A stretch of DNA of 64,000 nt from Salinisphaera sp049568105 (GTDB lineage: Bacteria; Pseudomonadota; Gammaproteobacteria; Nevskiales; Salinisphaeraceae). The stretch lies in the NCBI RefSeq assembly GCF_049568105.1, contig NZ_CP145335.1, positions 3,100,001 through 3,164,000 of the forward strand, in the 5' to 3' direction. Below are positions 9,018-18,180 of this stretch, piece after piece; position 1 is the stretch's first letter, and the number at the start of each line of letters is the position of its first letter. A model generated the notes under the pieces. The model searched no databases. It saw nothing but the letters and a program-made list of their open reading frames with translations, and was not told the DNA's origin. The translations under genes were made by a program, and so were the position numbers.

Positions 9018-9153
9018 GGCGTCCGACCGGCCCTTGAAATAGTATAGGCAATAACGTAGCAACGGCCGTGCCGCCTTTTCATGCTCCGTCCGTTTTCCGG
9101 TCGCCGACCGCGCTCGGGGGCCGTCCGGGCAGCTTGCCGCGGGCGCGGTAAAG

Positions 9154-10101
9154 CTAGCGCCGGATCACGCCCAGTGCTGGGGTCGGCCCCAGACTGAGCA
9201 CCACGATATCGCCGAAAAACGGCGCGTTACCGAACAACCCGTTGGCAAAACCGTTGAAGAAATCGGGCTGTTCGACGGCAGTTGATACGATCTGCGAGCG
9301 GAACGGGATCGGCCCGAGGCGAAGCCGATTCTTGGCCGGCGCCCCGGCCATGGTGATCTTGCGCCCCCAGTTCATGCCCTCACGCAGCTGCGCTGCGTTT
9401 TCCGGATCGTCGATGCCGGTCATCTGGCTCCAAGCCGGATGATCAACCCAAAGCGCGATGTTGCTCGAGCCGGTATCGAACAACACGTCGGACAGTACGT
9501 GATCGCCAAAGTTGATATCGAAAAACAAATGGCCGTCGCGCAGCACGCCCTTGGCCCATAGCGTACGGCGCATCATCGCCTCTGAAGGCAGCGCATCCTC
9601 GATCATGCAAAAGCGTTGATCGGGAAAATTCAGAATCACCAAGTGGCCCATCAGCATGTCGAGACCAAGGGTGCCGCTGTAGTTCTCATTCGGCTCATGA
9701 TCGCCGAGTACATGCAGCGTCCGCCGGCCGAGATCGACGCCAGCCAGGCGTACGTCCTCGATCTCGAGGCGACTCTGGCTAGCTGAAGCCGCGCCATAGT
9801 CGCGAGCCAGCTGTTCGCCGTGAAGCATTGTGTACGGAGTGCCCGTATCCAGCTGGAACCATTCGAGCCGGCCATTGAGCATGATCGGCACGGTCAACGC
9901 AGCTTTGGCCTGATCCTTGTAACGAATCCACTTCATCGCTCGGCAGTGGATCTGCTCCGAGTCCGCGTCGCTTTCTTCAGCCAGGCCCGGCCTGGGCACC
10001 AAACTGCCCAAAAGAGCGATGCCCAGCGCGAGCACGAAACCGAGCCAGCGGCGCCGGCCAGTGCCGGCCGCAGCGATCGTCAAAGCGGGATAATGCTCCA
10101 T
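9154..10101 (-). CDS. Exported protein with two aspartic-protease DTG motifs
   Basis: 315 residues with a hydrophobic export segment (WLGFVLALGIALLGSLV, residues 19-35) and likely cleavage after GLA. Two separate motifs, WFQLDTGTPYTML (about residue 83) and DVLFDTGSSNIALWV (about residue 215), look like the two catalytic loops of pepsin-type aspartic proteases, each with downstream glycine-rich beta segments. One chain with two lobes would be pepsin-like; bacterial single-DTG retropepsins are commoner. I cannot tell whether it is an active protease. It stands alone between nasT and the osmoprotectant operon. A 9-bp dyad lies about 45-70 bp upstream of its start. Confidence 0.65.
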   Translation of the reverse strand: MEHYPALTIAAAGTGRRRWLGFVLALGIALLGSLVPRPGLAEESDADSEQIHCRAMKWIRYKDQAKAALTVPIMLNGRLEWFQLDTGTPYTMLHGEQLARDYGAASASQSRLEIEDVRLAGVDLGRRTLHVLGDHEPNENYSGTLGLDMLMGHLVILNFPDQRFCMIEDALPSEAMMRRTLWAKGVLRDGHLFFDINFGDHVLSDVLFDTGSSNIALWVDHPAWSQMTGIDDPENAAQLREGMNWGRKITMAGAPAKNRLRLGPIPFRSQIVSTAVEQPDFFNGFANGLFGNAPFFGDIVVLSLGPTPALGVIRR

Positions 10102-10143
10102 AGGCCCTCCGATGCCCGCTCGAACCAGACAAGCGCCGATGCG

Positions 10144-10170
10144 ATGGCAAGCATAACCTTAGCTTGCCAT
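10144..10170. repeat. Inverted repeat upstream of the DTG-protein gene
   Basis: ATGGCAAGC and GCTTGCCAT are perfect 9-base arms around a 9-base spacer. Lacking a T-run on either side, it looks more like an operator or an RNA hairpin than a terminator. The rest of 10102-10336 shows nothing I recognise. Confidence 0.5.
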
Positions 10171-10336
10171 AAGCCAGACTCGATCAGGCACTGCTCAGGC
10201 CCGATCGCGCCCATATGCCCTCTCGGCCCAGGCCAATTAAGGCCGGCTTAGGCCGCGGCCGGTGGATCTTCGCTCCACGCGTTTTTGGCGCTCCGTAATT
10301 CGGAATTTATAGAGCGCCAGGCCAACCGTCAGCCGA

Positions 10337-11233
10337 TCACTGCCCCAGATCGTGCTGCTTCACCCAGGCCGAAGCCACAGTTTCCGGATCTGCATGCTCG
10401 ACGCTGACCCGCTGGTTCATGCGCTGTAGGCCTTGAGTCGTCAGCGCCTTCGCAACAGCATTCAAGGCCTTGCGAATCTTCGGCGTGAGTGCGGCCTCGC
10501 GTGCGACCGGCACAATATTCTGGGCCGGCACCAGATTCTTATCGTCCTTGAGCAAGATCCAGCCGCGATCGGAAATCACGCCCTGGGTGGTGAACATGCG
10601 AGCCACGTCGATGGCACCGCTCTGCAATGCGCTCTGGGTCAGCGGGCCGCCAGCATCCAGGGAACGGAAATTTTTGAACTGGACGTCGTAGATCTTTTTC
10701 AGCCCCGGCACGCCGACGTAGCGGGTCTTGGTCTCGGGCGGTCCGCCCAGAGTCAGCTGGCCGGCTACCGGCTGCAGATCGGAGATGGTTTCCAGTTGAT
10801 ACTTGTCAGCCGTGGCCGGAGTGACCACCAGGCCGTCCTTATCCTGAGCCGAGGAGGCTTTGAGTGCGACCAGCCCCTGCGGCAGCGTGTTGCGCAGTTC
10901 GGCCAGCACGTCTTCTTGTTTATGGGCCTCGGATTGGCCGTTGGTCAGAAACCCCAGCAATGCGCCGGAATACTCCGGCAGCACGTCGATCTCGCCGGAC
11001 TGCAAAGCCGGAAACACGACTTCGCGTGAGCCCAGATTCAGGCGTTTTTTGACCGACACGCCTCGCGCTTCGAGCACGTCGGCATAAATATTGGCCAGGA
11101 TCAACTGCTCGGTGAAGTTGGTCGAGGCCACGACCACCGGTTGCGAATCATCAGCCTGGGCGGTGCTACAAACCAGGCCCAGCGCCAGAACCCCGGCGCT
11201 CACGCCGGCCAGTAATCGATGCATCGTTTTCAT
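10337..11233 (-). CDS. Osmoprotectant ABC transporter, substrate-binding protein (OsmF/OpuCC-like)
   Basis: 298 residues with a signal peptide ending near AQA-DD. The mature N-terminus VVVASTNFTEQLILANIYADVLEARG and the GEIDVLPEYSGALLGFL segment match the OpuAC/OsmF/ProX family that binds glycine betaine, choline or related quaternary amines in the periplasm. It is the last gene of a four-gene ABC operon, 69 bp after the second permease gene. The actual ligand cannot be read from sequence. Confidence 0.9.
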   Translation of the reverse strand: MKTMHRLLAGVSAGVLALGLVCSTAQADDSQPVVVASTNFTEQLILANIYADVLEARGVSVKKRLNLGSREVVFPALQSGEIDVLPEYSGALLGFLTNGQSEAHKQEDVLAELRNTLPQGLVALKASSAQDKDGLVVTPATADKYQLETISDLQPVAGQLTLGGPPETKTRYVGVPGLKKIYDVQFKNFRSLDAGGPLTQSALQSGAIDVARMFTTQGVISDRGWILLKDDKNLVPAQNIVPVAREAALTPKIRKALNAVAKALTTQGLQRMNQRVSVEHADPETVASAWVKQHDLGQ

Positions 11234-11302
11234 TCGTCGTTCTCTATCCGTCGCAAAAATCGTGTCGAACCATCATGACAGACTCGCCGGCCGGCACCTG
11301 AA

Positions 11303-12073
11303 TCAACGCGCCAGACCGGGCGACAACAGCAACCGTTGCAGCCCAGCCAACGCCAGCTCGGTGAGCATGGCCAAAATGGCCACCACGATCGCCCCGCCAA
11401 CCACCTGCGGCAACTGTTGCTGGGCCAGCCCGTCGATCAGATAGCGTCCGAGCCCGCCGAGACCGACGTAAGCCGCCAACGTCGCGGTCGACATCACCTG
11501 TACGGCAGCCGTACGCAGACCGGCCATCACCAGCGGCAAAGCGATGGGCAACTCGACCCGGGTTAGGCGCTGCCACCGATTCAAGCCCAGCGCGCGCCCA
11601 GCCTGGCGCACGGCCGGGTCGACCGACTGCATGCCGACATAGCTGTTGGTAACCATCGGTGGAATCGCCAGCGCGACCAGCGCCACCAATACCGGCACGA
11701 AGCCAAAACCGACCAACAGAAACATTAAAATGATCAGACCGAATGACGGCACGGCCCGGCCGATGTTGGCAATGTTGATCGCCAGTAGGCCGCCGCGCCC
11801 GAAATGCCCGAGGCCGATCCCGACCGGGAGCGCGATTACCGCAGCTACGGTCGTCGACACCAACACATAGTAGATATGCTCGAGCATACGCTGCGGCAAA
11901 CCGTCCGGGCCTTGCCAGTTCTGCGGGTTGGCAAACCACTGCCCGACCTGCCCGACCGTACCGAGGCCATCGCTTTCCAGACCGATCGCGGCCGCGCTGC
12001 CGGCAACCAACCACCACAGCCCCAAAGCGATCGCCAGACGCAGCAGCGGGCTTCGCATGCGCTCGCGGCTCAT
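11303..12073 (-). CDS. Osmoprotectant ABC transporter permease (OpuCD/YehY-like)
   Basis: 256 residues with several transmembrane helices and a BPD-transport inner-membrane domain (MVTNSYVGMQSVDPAVRQAGRALGLNRWQ contains the EAA-loop region that contacts the ATPase). The start at 12073 is chosen because it overlaps the stop of the upstream permease by ATGA; an upstream start at 12109 would extend into that gene. With its partner it forms the membrane channel of a betaine/choline-type importer. Confidence 0.9.
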   Translation of the reverse strand: MSRERMRSPLLRLAIALGLWWLVAGSAAAIGLESDGLGTVGQVGQWFANPQNWQGPDGLPQRMLEHIYYVLVSTTVAAVIALPVGIGLGHFGRGGLLAINIANIGRAVPSFGLIILMFLLVGFGFVPVLVALVALAIPPMVTNSYVGMQSVDPAVRQAGRALGLNRWQRLTRVELPIALPLVMAGLRTAAVQVMSTATLAAYVGLGGLGRYLIDGLAQQQLPQVVGGAIVVAILAMLTELALAGLQRLLLSPGLAR

Positions 12074-12720
12074 GTGCTCTGCCCCCGCCGCCAGGGCGTG
12101 GCCAGCCACAGCAGCCCAGCCAGCGCCAGATCCACACCGACCGCGAGCGCGATCGACAGCACAAAGCCCACCAGCAGCGGCGTCGTGAAATGCAGGGTGA
12201 AGCCCAACATGAACAGCTGTCCGAGCCCGCCCTGACCGATCAGGGCAGTGACCGTGACCAGGCCAATGGTGGTGATCGCGGCGATCCGGATCCCGGCCAC
12301 GATCACCGGCAAGGCAATGGGCAGCTCCACGGTGAGCAACCGGCGGCTGCGCGAATAGCCCAGCGCCTTGGCCGCTTCACACACGTCCGGAGAGACACCG
12401 CGCAGGCCTTCGACGATGTTTCGGAATAGAATCAAGAGCGTGTAAATCGTCAAGCCAATCAATGACGTCGCCATCGACAGCCCAGTAAACGGAATCAGCA
12501 GGATGAACAGTGCCAGCGACGGTACTGTGAACAGCACCCCGGTGATCGCCAGCGACAGACCGTAAAGCCGCGGCCAGCGGATTGCAGCCAACGCCAGCGG
12601 AAACGCGATCGCGAATCCGAACAGCAGCGCGAACGCCGTCAATTCGACGTGCTGCAACAGCTGCCCGCCGATGTCGTCCAGATGCCGGCCGATCCAGTCC
12701 CAGCGGATCAGATCGCTCAT
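12070..12720 (-). CDS. Osmoprotectant ABC transporter permease (OpuCB/YehW-like)
   Basis: 216 residues with five to six hydrophobic helices and an EAA-type loop (GVSPDVCEAAKALGYSRSRR, about residue 125). Paralogous to the following permease; the two would form a heterodimer. ATGA overlaps at both ends (12717-12720 and 12070-12073) show tight coupling within the operon. Confidence 0.9.
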   Translation of the reverse strand: MSDLIRWDWIGRHLDDIGGQLLQHVELTAFALLFGFAIAFPLALAAIRWPRLYGLSLAITGVLFTVPSLALFILLIPFTGLSMATSLIGLTIYTLLILFRNIVEGLRGVSPDVCEAAKALGYSRSRRLLTVELPIALPVIVAGIRIAAITTIGLVTVTALIGQGGLGQLFMLGFTLHFTTPLLVGFVLSIALAVGVDLALAGLLWLATPWRRGQST

Positions 12721-13799
12721 GCCAGCGCCCGGTTCAAACTGGCCTGGCCGAGCAGGCCGTCGAAGCGGCCCTCGGCATCCAGCCGCGGCACCACCCCCAG
12801 CGGTGAATCCACCAGCGCGCCCAGCACCGCCCGGAGGCTGTCGTCACGGGTCACCGTACGCGAGAAGACATTCGGCTTCGCAGTCTGCTCGGACGACCAC
12901 GCCGCCAGTCGATGCCAACCGGTCAGCCGTTGTTGCTCGTCGACCACGAGCACCCAGTCGGTGCCAGCGGAGGCCGCGGCTGCCTGTGCTGTAGCCCAGT
13001 CGGCACCGGGGGCGATCATCGGCGCCGGTATCGGCTCGGCCCGCCCGGCACTGACCAATGCCAACCGCTTGAGCTCGGGCTCGGCACCGAGAAAGTCAAC
13101 CACGAACTCGCTGGCTGGCGCGGCCAGCAGCGCTTCGGGCGTATCGTACTGGGCAAGCCGACCGCCGGACTCGAACACCGCGACCCGATCCCCGAGCCGG
13201 ATCGCCTCGTCAATGTCGTGGGTCACGAACACGATCGTCTTTCCCAGCCGAGCCTGGAGGGCCAGAAACTCGTCCTGGAGACGCTTGCGTACGATCGGGT
13301 CGACCGCTGCGAACGGCTCATCCATTAGCATGATCGGCGGATCTGCTGCCAGCGCCCGGGCCACACCCACGCGCTGTTGTTGGCCGCCCGAAAGCTGGTG
13401 TGGATAGCGCTTGGCCAGATCGGAATTCAGACCCACCAGCTCGATCAACTCAGCCACGCGCCTGGCGATCTGGCGCCGATCCCAACCCAGCAGACGCGGC
13501 ACGGTGGCGATGTTGTCGCCGATCGTCCGGTGCGGAAAAAGACCGGAGTGCTGCATTACATAGCCGATGCCGCGGCGCAACTCGGTCGCCGGCCGTGATC
13601 GGATGTCCACGCCATCAACCGAGATCGAACCGGCGCTGGCTTCATCGAGACGGTTGATCATGCGCAGAGTGGTGGTCTTACCACAGCCCGAAGGCCCGAC
13701 CAGGACCGTCAATTCGCCGCTTGCCATCTGCAAATTAAGCGATTCGACCGCCAGCGTTCCGTCGTCGAAGCGTTTGGTCACGTTGTCGAAGCGAATCAT
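12717..13799 (-). CDS. Osmoprotectant ABC transporter ATPase (OpuCA/ProV-like)
   Basis: 360 residues, first gene of the operon. Walker A is GPSGCGKTT (about residue 35), the ABC signature LSGGQQQR (about 135) and Walker B IMLMDEP (about 155), followed by the switch histidine in VFVTHD. The C-terminal 130 residues form a CBS-like region as in OpuCA/ProV, which can sense ionic strength. It powers uptake of compatible solutes. No promoter or osmotic control element could be identified confidently in the sequence upstream. Confidence 0.93.
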   Translation of the reverse strand: MIRFDNVTKRFDDGTLAVESLNLQMASGELTVLVGPSGCGKTTTLRMINRLDEASAGSISVDGVDIRSRPATELRRGIGYVMQHSGLFPHRTIGDNIATVPRLLGWDRRQIARRVAELIELVGLNSDLAKRYPHQLSGGQQQRVGVARALAADPPIMLMDEPFAAVDPIVRKRLQDEFLALQARLGKTIVFVTHDIDEAIRLGDRVAVFESGGRLAQYDTPEALLAAPASEFVVDFLGAEPELKRLALVSAGRAEPIPAPMIAPGADWATAQAAAASAGTDWVLVVDEQQRLTGWHRLAAWSSEQTAKPNVFSRTVTRDDSLRAVLGALVDSPLGVVPRLDAEGRFDGLLGQASLNRALA

Positions 13800-14143
13800 G
13801 GCGTCGAATGTCCAAAGCGGCTCGTCGGACCTCGGCGCTCGGCCGACCGAAAAAGATCTCTGATGGCGCTACCCCTGGGGTGGAACGGTCTGTCGTGGTC
13901 GGCGACTCATGGATCAGCCCGCTGAGCCGCGGACAATGACTATTACGAGGCCAACCGCGGTTGGATGCGTTGTCGCGAGTATACCGTTATCCAAGGGGCC
14001 TGCTGGATGCGCAATTTCCTGGAGGCCCGTCGATCCCACGGCACCGTCGTCTGCTGCCCCGGGCCAGTGCATCACGCATGAAATCGCAACGCTCAACACG
14101 TAACGACATAGGCAAGCACTCTCGCCTGGCCTGATCTTGGACA
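13800..14143. other. Intergenic stretch with no recognised gene
   Basis: It separates the osmoprotectant operon (leading leftwards) from the terminator of the PEP-CTERM-like gene. It should hold the transporter promoter, but I could not pick out convincing -35/-10 boxes. Short open frames here have no family resemblance. Confidence 0.4.
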
Positions 14144-14176
14144 TAAAAAAAGCGGCTTCGCATACGAAGCCGCTTT
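14144..14176 (-). terminator. Intrinsic terminator after the PEP-CTERM-like gene
   Basis: AAAGCGGCTTCG and CGAAGCCGCTTT form a perfect 12-bp stem with a CATA loop, followed on the minus strand by a run of seven T residues. It ends the gene that stops at 14225. Confidence 0.9.
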
Positions 14177-14224
14177 CGACGCATCGTAAACCGAGCGCGC
14201 CGGCCCGGCTGCCGAAACCCGTCT

Positions 14225-14965
14225 TTAGGCCATATCGCCGCCCTGCTTGCGACGGAAGCCGAGGCCGCCCATCACGAGCGCCAGCCCCAGGCCGAACAGG
14301 CCGAACTGCGATGGCGCCGGCACGTCCTGGCTGGACTGGACCGTGGTATCGGCGTTCTGCAGCTGGTCGCTGCCGAAGCTGCCGTTATCGCCGAAGGTGG
14401 CGCTGCCCAAGGCGATCACGGTGTTCGTGAAATCAAAGCCGCTGTTGGTCGACAGACCAAAGTAGCTGGCCAAGTTTTCGTTGAAATCGTCGGTACCGGT
14501 TAGCGAGGCGCTGAGATTGTCGTCACCGTTGCCCGCGACGAACTGGGTCGACTCATTCGCGCCACCGTCGAAGGTGCCGGTGAACAGATCGCCGTCGGCG
14601 ACCGTGCTGCCTTCGCTGTCGACCGCGGTACCGTTGAGCGTCAGGTTGCCGCCGCCGGCAAAGTTCCAGGTACCCGTATTGTTCTCGGCTTCAGTGATGT
14701 TCTGGCCGGTCTCGAAGTTGATCGTGCACGAGTTGCAGGTGAGCGTGTTGTCGGCGCCGTCCGGGGTAGTCGCGTTATTGAGACTGATCTGGTCGAAGGA
14801 GATCTGCGAACCGGTCAGCGCGCCGCCTTCACCGTCGTACGAAATCGAACCGGTCGGCGAAGCCGCGCCCGACTGGTCGAAGTTGATGACCGCAGCCGAG
14901 GCCGAGGCGCTCATACCGAGCGCGATCGCAGTGGCAGAGGTGATGGCGAAGTGCTTGAGCTGCAT
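14225..14965 (-). CDS. Secreted low-charge protein with PEP-CTERM-like sorting tail
   Basis: 246 residues. A signal peptide ends at ASA-AV (about residue 24). The mature part is rich in Asn, Gly, Thr and Ser with two cysteines (LTCNSCTINF). The C-terminus reads VPAPSQFGLFGLGLALVMGG then GLGFRRKQ: a VPxP motif, one hydrophobic helix and a basic end, the tripartite form of PEP-CTERM exosortase substrates. Such proteins are processed by an exosortase and often linked to exopolysaccharide loci; one lies 5.5 kb away. No exosortase gene is in this window. A single-gene transcript is likely, with its own terminator. The molecular role is unknown. Confidence 0.8.
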   Translation of the reverse strand: MQLKHFAITSATAIALGMSASASAAVINFDQSGAASPTGSISYDGEGGALTGSQISFDQISLNNATTPDGADNTLTCNSCTINFETGQNITEAENNTGTWNFAGGGNLTLNGTAVDSEGSTVADGDLFTGTFDGGANESTQFVAGNGDDNLSASLTGTDDFNENLASYFGLSTNSGFDFTNTVIALGSATFGDNGSFGSDQLQNADTTVQSSQDVPAPSQFGLFGLGLALVMGGLGFRRKQGGDMA

Positions 14966-15656
14966 TGAATGCTCCTTACAAAGTTTCGGCAGTTCTACGG
15001 GCCGGCGACACTGACAGCGGCAACCATCCCGTATGCATGACTCATAGGGGCAAAGACCGTTCCTAGATCGGCCATATCGACAAAAAAATTTATAAGACTT
15101 TGTTTTTAATTACGTATTAATAAGACCTTCAAAACCACTCGCAGAGCCGGCCAAACCGGTTGTGTTATCCGAGCCGACGCGGTTTCACAAAAATCCGCCA
15201 GACCGGACACTGGGCCGTAAAACCGCTCGACGGAACTCGTCGCGCGTTGCCCACCCAAGCCCGGGCCTGGGTGGCGGCTGTCCCGCCAGGCCGGGACGGC
15301 GCCGATCGCTCGACAAGCTTGTCTCGACCGGCGCGTCACGCCCGGATGGCGACATGGGGTGCGATTCAAGCGTCACCGTTATCGATTCGGCACGGGGGCG
15401 TGAGATTAGGCGACAGTGGCCCTCTTTATTGCTGGTTTATTCAGCTGACGCTGGGCCCTGGCATAGCCCATGCGTCCGGGCTCGCGCCTTGTCGGCCACT
15501 GCCCCATCGTTACCGCACCGCCGAGCCACGTGCCGCCCGACGCACGACGCGTTTGGTATGCACCGGCGGACCCTACACGGGTCTTACGGCCAGCCACCGC
15601 CTGCGATACGCATCACTCGATCGCCCATTGCGAACTACGGGCAGGCGGCTATGGGC
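14966..15656. other. Intergenic region with AT-rich promoter zone
   Basis: Bases 15075-15130 are strongly AT-rich in an otherwise GC-rich sequence and probably carry the promoter of the PEP-CTERM-like gene (about 110-160 bp upstream of its start). The remainder to 15656 holds only overlapping short frames without family resemblance and no clear terminator for the response-regulator gene. Confidence 0.45.
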
Positions 15657-16376
15657 TCAGTCCTGATGGATACCGGCCATGCGCGCCAAGGCCCGTCGAT
15701 CCAGGCAACGATAGGCAAACGCAGGCCGGCCGATCTGGCCATAGGCGAAGGTTTCGTCGAGGATCTCGCAGGACACGAGATAGCGCAGGTATTTGCGCAC
15801 CGAAACCCGCGACATGCCGGTACGCTCGGTGACCGTATCGGTCGAGAAACTGGCCTCGTCGACCGCCAGCAGCACGCCGGCGACCTCGGCCAATGTTCGA
15901 GCGGTCAGGCCTTTGGGTAGCTCATCGGCCCGCAGACTCGGGCGCGACCGGGTTCGAAACAACGCATCCAGGGCCCGTTGATCGACAGGGCCGCTCAAGT
16001 CATCCAGAGCATGTCGACGCCGGCGCGCGGCATCCAGGGCATCGGCAAAACGCTCGAATGTGAATGGCTTGATCAAGTAATCGGTTACGCCCAGGCGCCG
16101 GGCCGCGCGTACGGTCTCTGGCTCGCCGGCCGCGGTAATGAGTACGATATCCACCTCCGGCCGATGCTCGTAGAGCCATTCGGCGATTTCCAGCCCGCTG
16201 CGCCGGCCGAGGTAGACATCGAGCAGCACCAGATCGATAGCCTCGCGCTCGAGCACCGCCAAAGCGCTGACCACGTCGCTACAACGACTGATCAAACGCA
16301 GGCCCGCCACCCGCGCGAGATACGCCGCATTGAGCTGGCCGACCATCGGGTCGTCCTCGACGATCAGCACATTCAT
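15657..16376 (-). CDS. Response regulator of the CitB/DcuR family
   Basis: 239 residues. The receiver domain starts MNVLIVEDDPMVGQLN with acceptor Asp in LVLLDVYLG (about residue 54) and Lys in YLIKPF (about 104). The C-terminal region (TERTGMSRVSVRKYLRYLV) is a helix-turn-helix as in DcuR, DpiA and CitB regulators. These control uptake and use of C4-dicarboxylates or citrate. The gene follows the sensor kinase with an ATGA overlap (16373-16376). The divergent 2-hydroxycarboxylate symporter is the obvious target. Confidence 0.92.
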   Translation of the reverse strand: MNVLIVEDDPMVGQLNAAYLARVAGLRLISRCSDVVSALAVLEREAIDLVLLDVYLGRRSGLEIAEWLYEHRPEVDIVLITAAGEPETVRAARRLGVTDYLIKPFTFERFADALDAARRRRHALDDLSGPVDQRALDALFRTRSRPSLRADELPKGLTARTLAEVAGVLLAVDEASFSTDTVTERTGMSRVSVRKYLRYLVSCEILDETFAYGQIGRPAFAYRCLDRRALARMAGIHQD

Positions 16377-17992
16377 GTCGCGCTCTGGTAGCCACAGGCG
16401 ATCTCGACCAAGGTGCCCTGGCCCGGCTCGGAATAGATCGCAAGCGTGCCATCGACAGCTGCCAGACGAGCATCAACCAAATGGAGCCCGAGCCCTCGCT
16501 GCTCGCCCTTCGATGACACCCCGGCCTCGCGAACACAGGCCAACTGATCTCGGTCCATACCGTAGCCGTTATCTTGTACTGCGATCGACAACGTATCCGC
16601 CTCAAGTGCGAGCGTGAGCGCGACCGTCGGTTCGGCGCAGCCGGCCGTCGCCTCGAAGGCATTGTCGAGTACATTGCCGAGGATACTGACCAGACCGTGC
16701 ACATCGTAGTCGGCCGCCGCCGGCGGGATCGCAGTCTCGGCAGTCACCCGTAGATCGATGGCCTGCTCCCGGGCCTCGTTCTGTTTGCCGATCAGAAAAC
16801 CAGCGAGGATCGGTTCCGCGATCCGCTCGACCAACGATGCCGTAGCCGCCTCGCGCAGATCGACCAGTTCACGCACGTAGCTCGACAACCGCGCCCAATC
16901 ACCATGCTGCGTCAGCCCGAGAATGACGTGCAATTTGTTCTTGAAATCATGGGTGGTCGCACGCAGCGCCTGGGCATAGCGACGCACCCCGGTCAGTTCC
17001 TCGCCCAATCTTTGCAGTTCGCGGCTATCACGGAACGTGATGACAGTGCCCGCCGAGGGGCTGGCCGGCATGGAGCGCACGGTGCCGACAAACCGCCGCC
17101 CGCCGATGTCCAGATCCATATCGACCCCCTGGCCGAGCCGGCCGGCATCGCGGCGCGGATCCGCCATGATCTGGCCGATGTTCGGACCTTGCGCTGCGGT
17201 CGCCTCGAACAGCCGACGCGCAGCCGGATTGATCAACCGCACCCGGCGTTCGCCATCGAGTACGATCACGCCTTCATGCATGGCGTCGAGCACCGCCCGA
17301 TGCTCGGCTACCAGATGCGCGATATCGTCAGGCTCCATGCCCATCAGCCGGCGCTTGACGCGGGTCGCCAGCCAAGCGGCCCCGCCGCCGCCGAGTACAA
17401 CAACCAGACCCAGCCACGCCAACAACCGCAGCCGTGAATCGCCGCGCAGCGGCGCGAGCCGCGATTGCGTAACCCCCACCGAAACCGCCCCGACCACCCG
17501 GCCCGCGGCATCCCGAACCGGCGCGAAGCCGCGTACGCTCTGACCTAGCGTGCCCTCGGCGACCGAGACGTAATGCTGACCTGCCAGTGCCGGGCCTTCG
17601 TCATCGCCACGAAAGTGATGGCCGATACGGGCGATGTCCGGATGGGTCAGCCGATGTGCCTGCTCGTCCATCACGACGATGAAATCGACGCCAATCTGCT
17701 GCCTCAGCCCGTCGATACGGTGCTGAATCGCCGCTTTCGGATCGTAACCATGGGCGCTCGCAAGCGTATCCACCACGATCGGCATGTTGGCCACGGTCTG
17801 GGCCAGATCTTCGACGCGTTCGCCCTGAACGTGCTCGACCGTACGCCACAACTGGCTGCTGAATAAAAACCAGGCCAGCACCAGCGAAGACAGAATCATC
17901 GCGAAAACCAGACAGGCCGTCAGCGCAGCCAGGCTGATGCCCCGCCGCTGGGGCCTGCCCACGAACGGTCGGGCCTGCGACGAAGGTGTCAT
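16373..17992 (-). CDS. Sensor histidine kinase of the CitA/DcuS family
   Basis: 539 residues with a transmembrane helix at about 20-47, a periplasmic sensor domain of about 135 residues (CitA/DcuS-type PAS fold), a second helix at about 187-208, a cytoplasmic PAS domain (about 225-330), and a kinase core. The phosphoacceptor region is RATTHDFKNKLHVILGLTQ and the N-box is GNVLDNAFEA, followed by glycine-rich ATP-lid motifs. This architecture senses citrate, malate or fumarate outside the cytoplasm. The gene diverges from the symporter gene across 188 bp that should contain both promoters. Confidence 0.92.
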   Translation of the reverse strand: MTPSSQARPFVGRPQRRGISLAALTACLVFAMILSSLVLAWFLFSSQLWRTVEHVQGERVEDLAQTVANMPIVVDTLASAHGYDPKAAIQHRIDGLRQQIGVDFIVVMDEQAHRLTHPDIARIGHHFRGDDEGPALAGQHYVSVAEGTLGQSVRGFAPVRDAAGRVVGAVSVGVTQSRLAPLRGDSRLRLLAWLGLVVVLGGGGAAWLATRVKRRLMGMEPDDIAHLVAEHRAVLDAMHEGVIVLDGERRVRLINPAARRLFEATAAQGPNIGQIMADPRRDAGRLGQGVDMDLDIGGRRFVGTVRSMPASPSAGTVITFRDSRELQRLGEELTGVRRYAQALRATTHDFKNKLHVILGLTQHGDWARLSSYVRELVDLREAATASLVERIAEPILAGFLIGKQNEAREQAIDLRVTAETAIPPAAADYDVHGLVSILGNVLDNAFEATAGCAEPTVALTLALEADTLSIAVQDNGYGMDRDQLACVREAGVSSKGEQRGLGLHLVDARLAAVDGTLAIYSEPGQGTLVEIACGYQSAT

Positions 17993-18180
17993 TTCGCCCC
18001 CGCGCTTCGTTCGCCTGCATGCCGCAACTCGCTTTTTAAAGTTTCAAAACGATTGTTCAACTTACTAAAGCCTTTTCCGGCCCAGGTCTTCTCCTAATCT
18101 GGCGTTCACGGTCAGCCGCCCCACCCGTTCGACACGACGTGCGAGGAAGCGGGTTCGACCGACGATAATAAGGAGATCCT

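Noticed and set aside
15162..15920. 252-codon plus-strand frame left of the response regulator
   Set aside because: It runs into the response-regulator gene in antisense, and composition is not protein-like.
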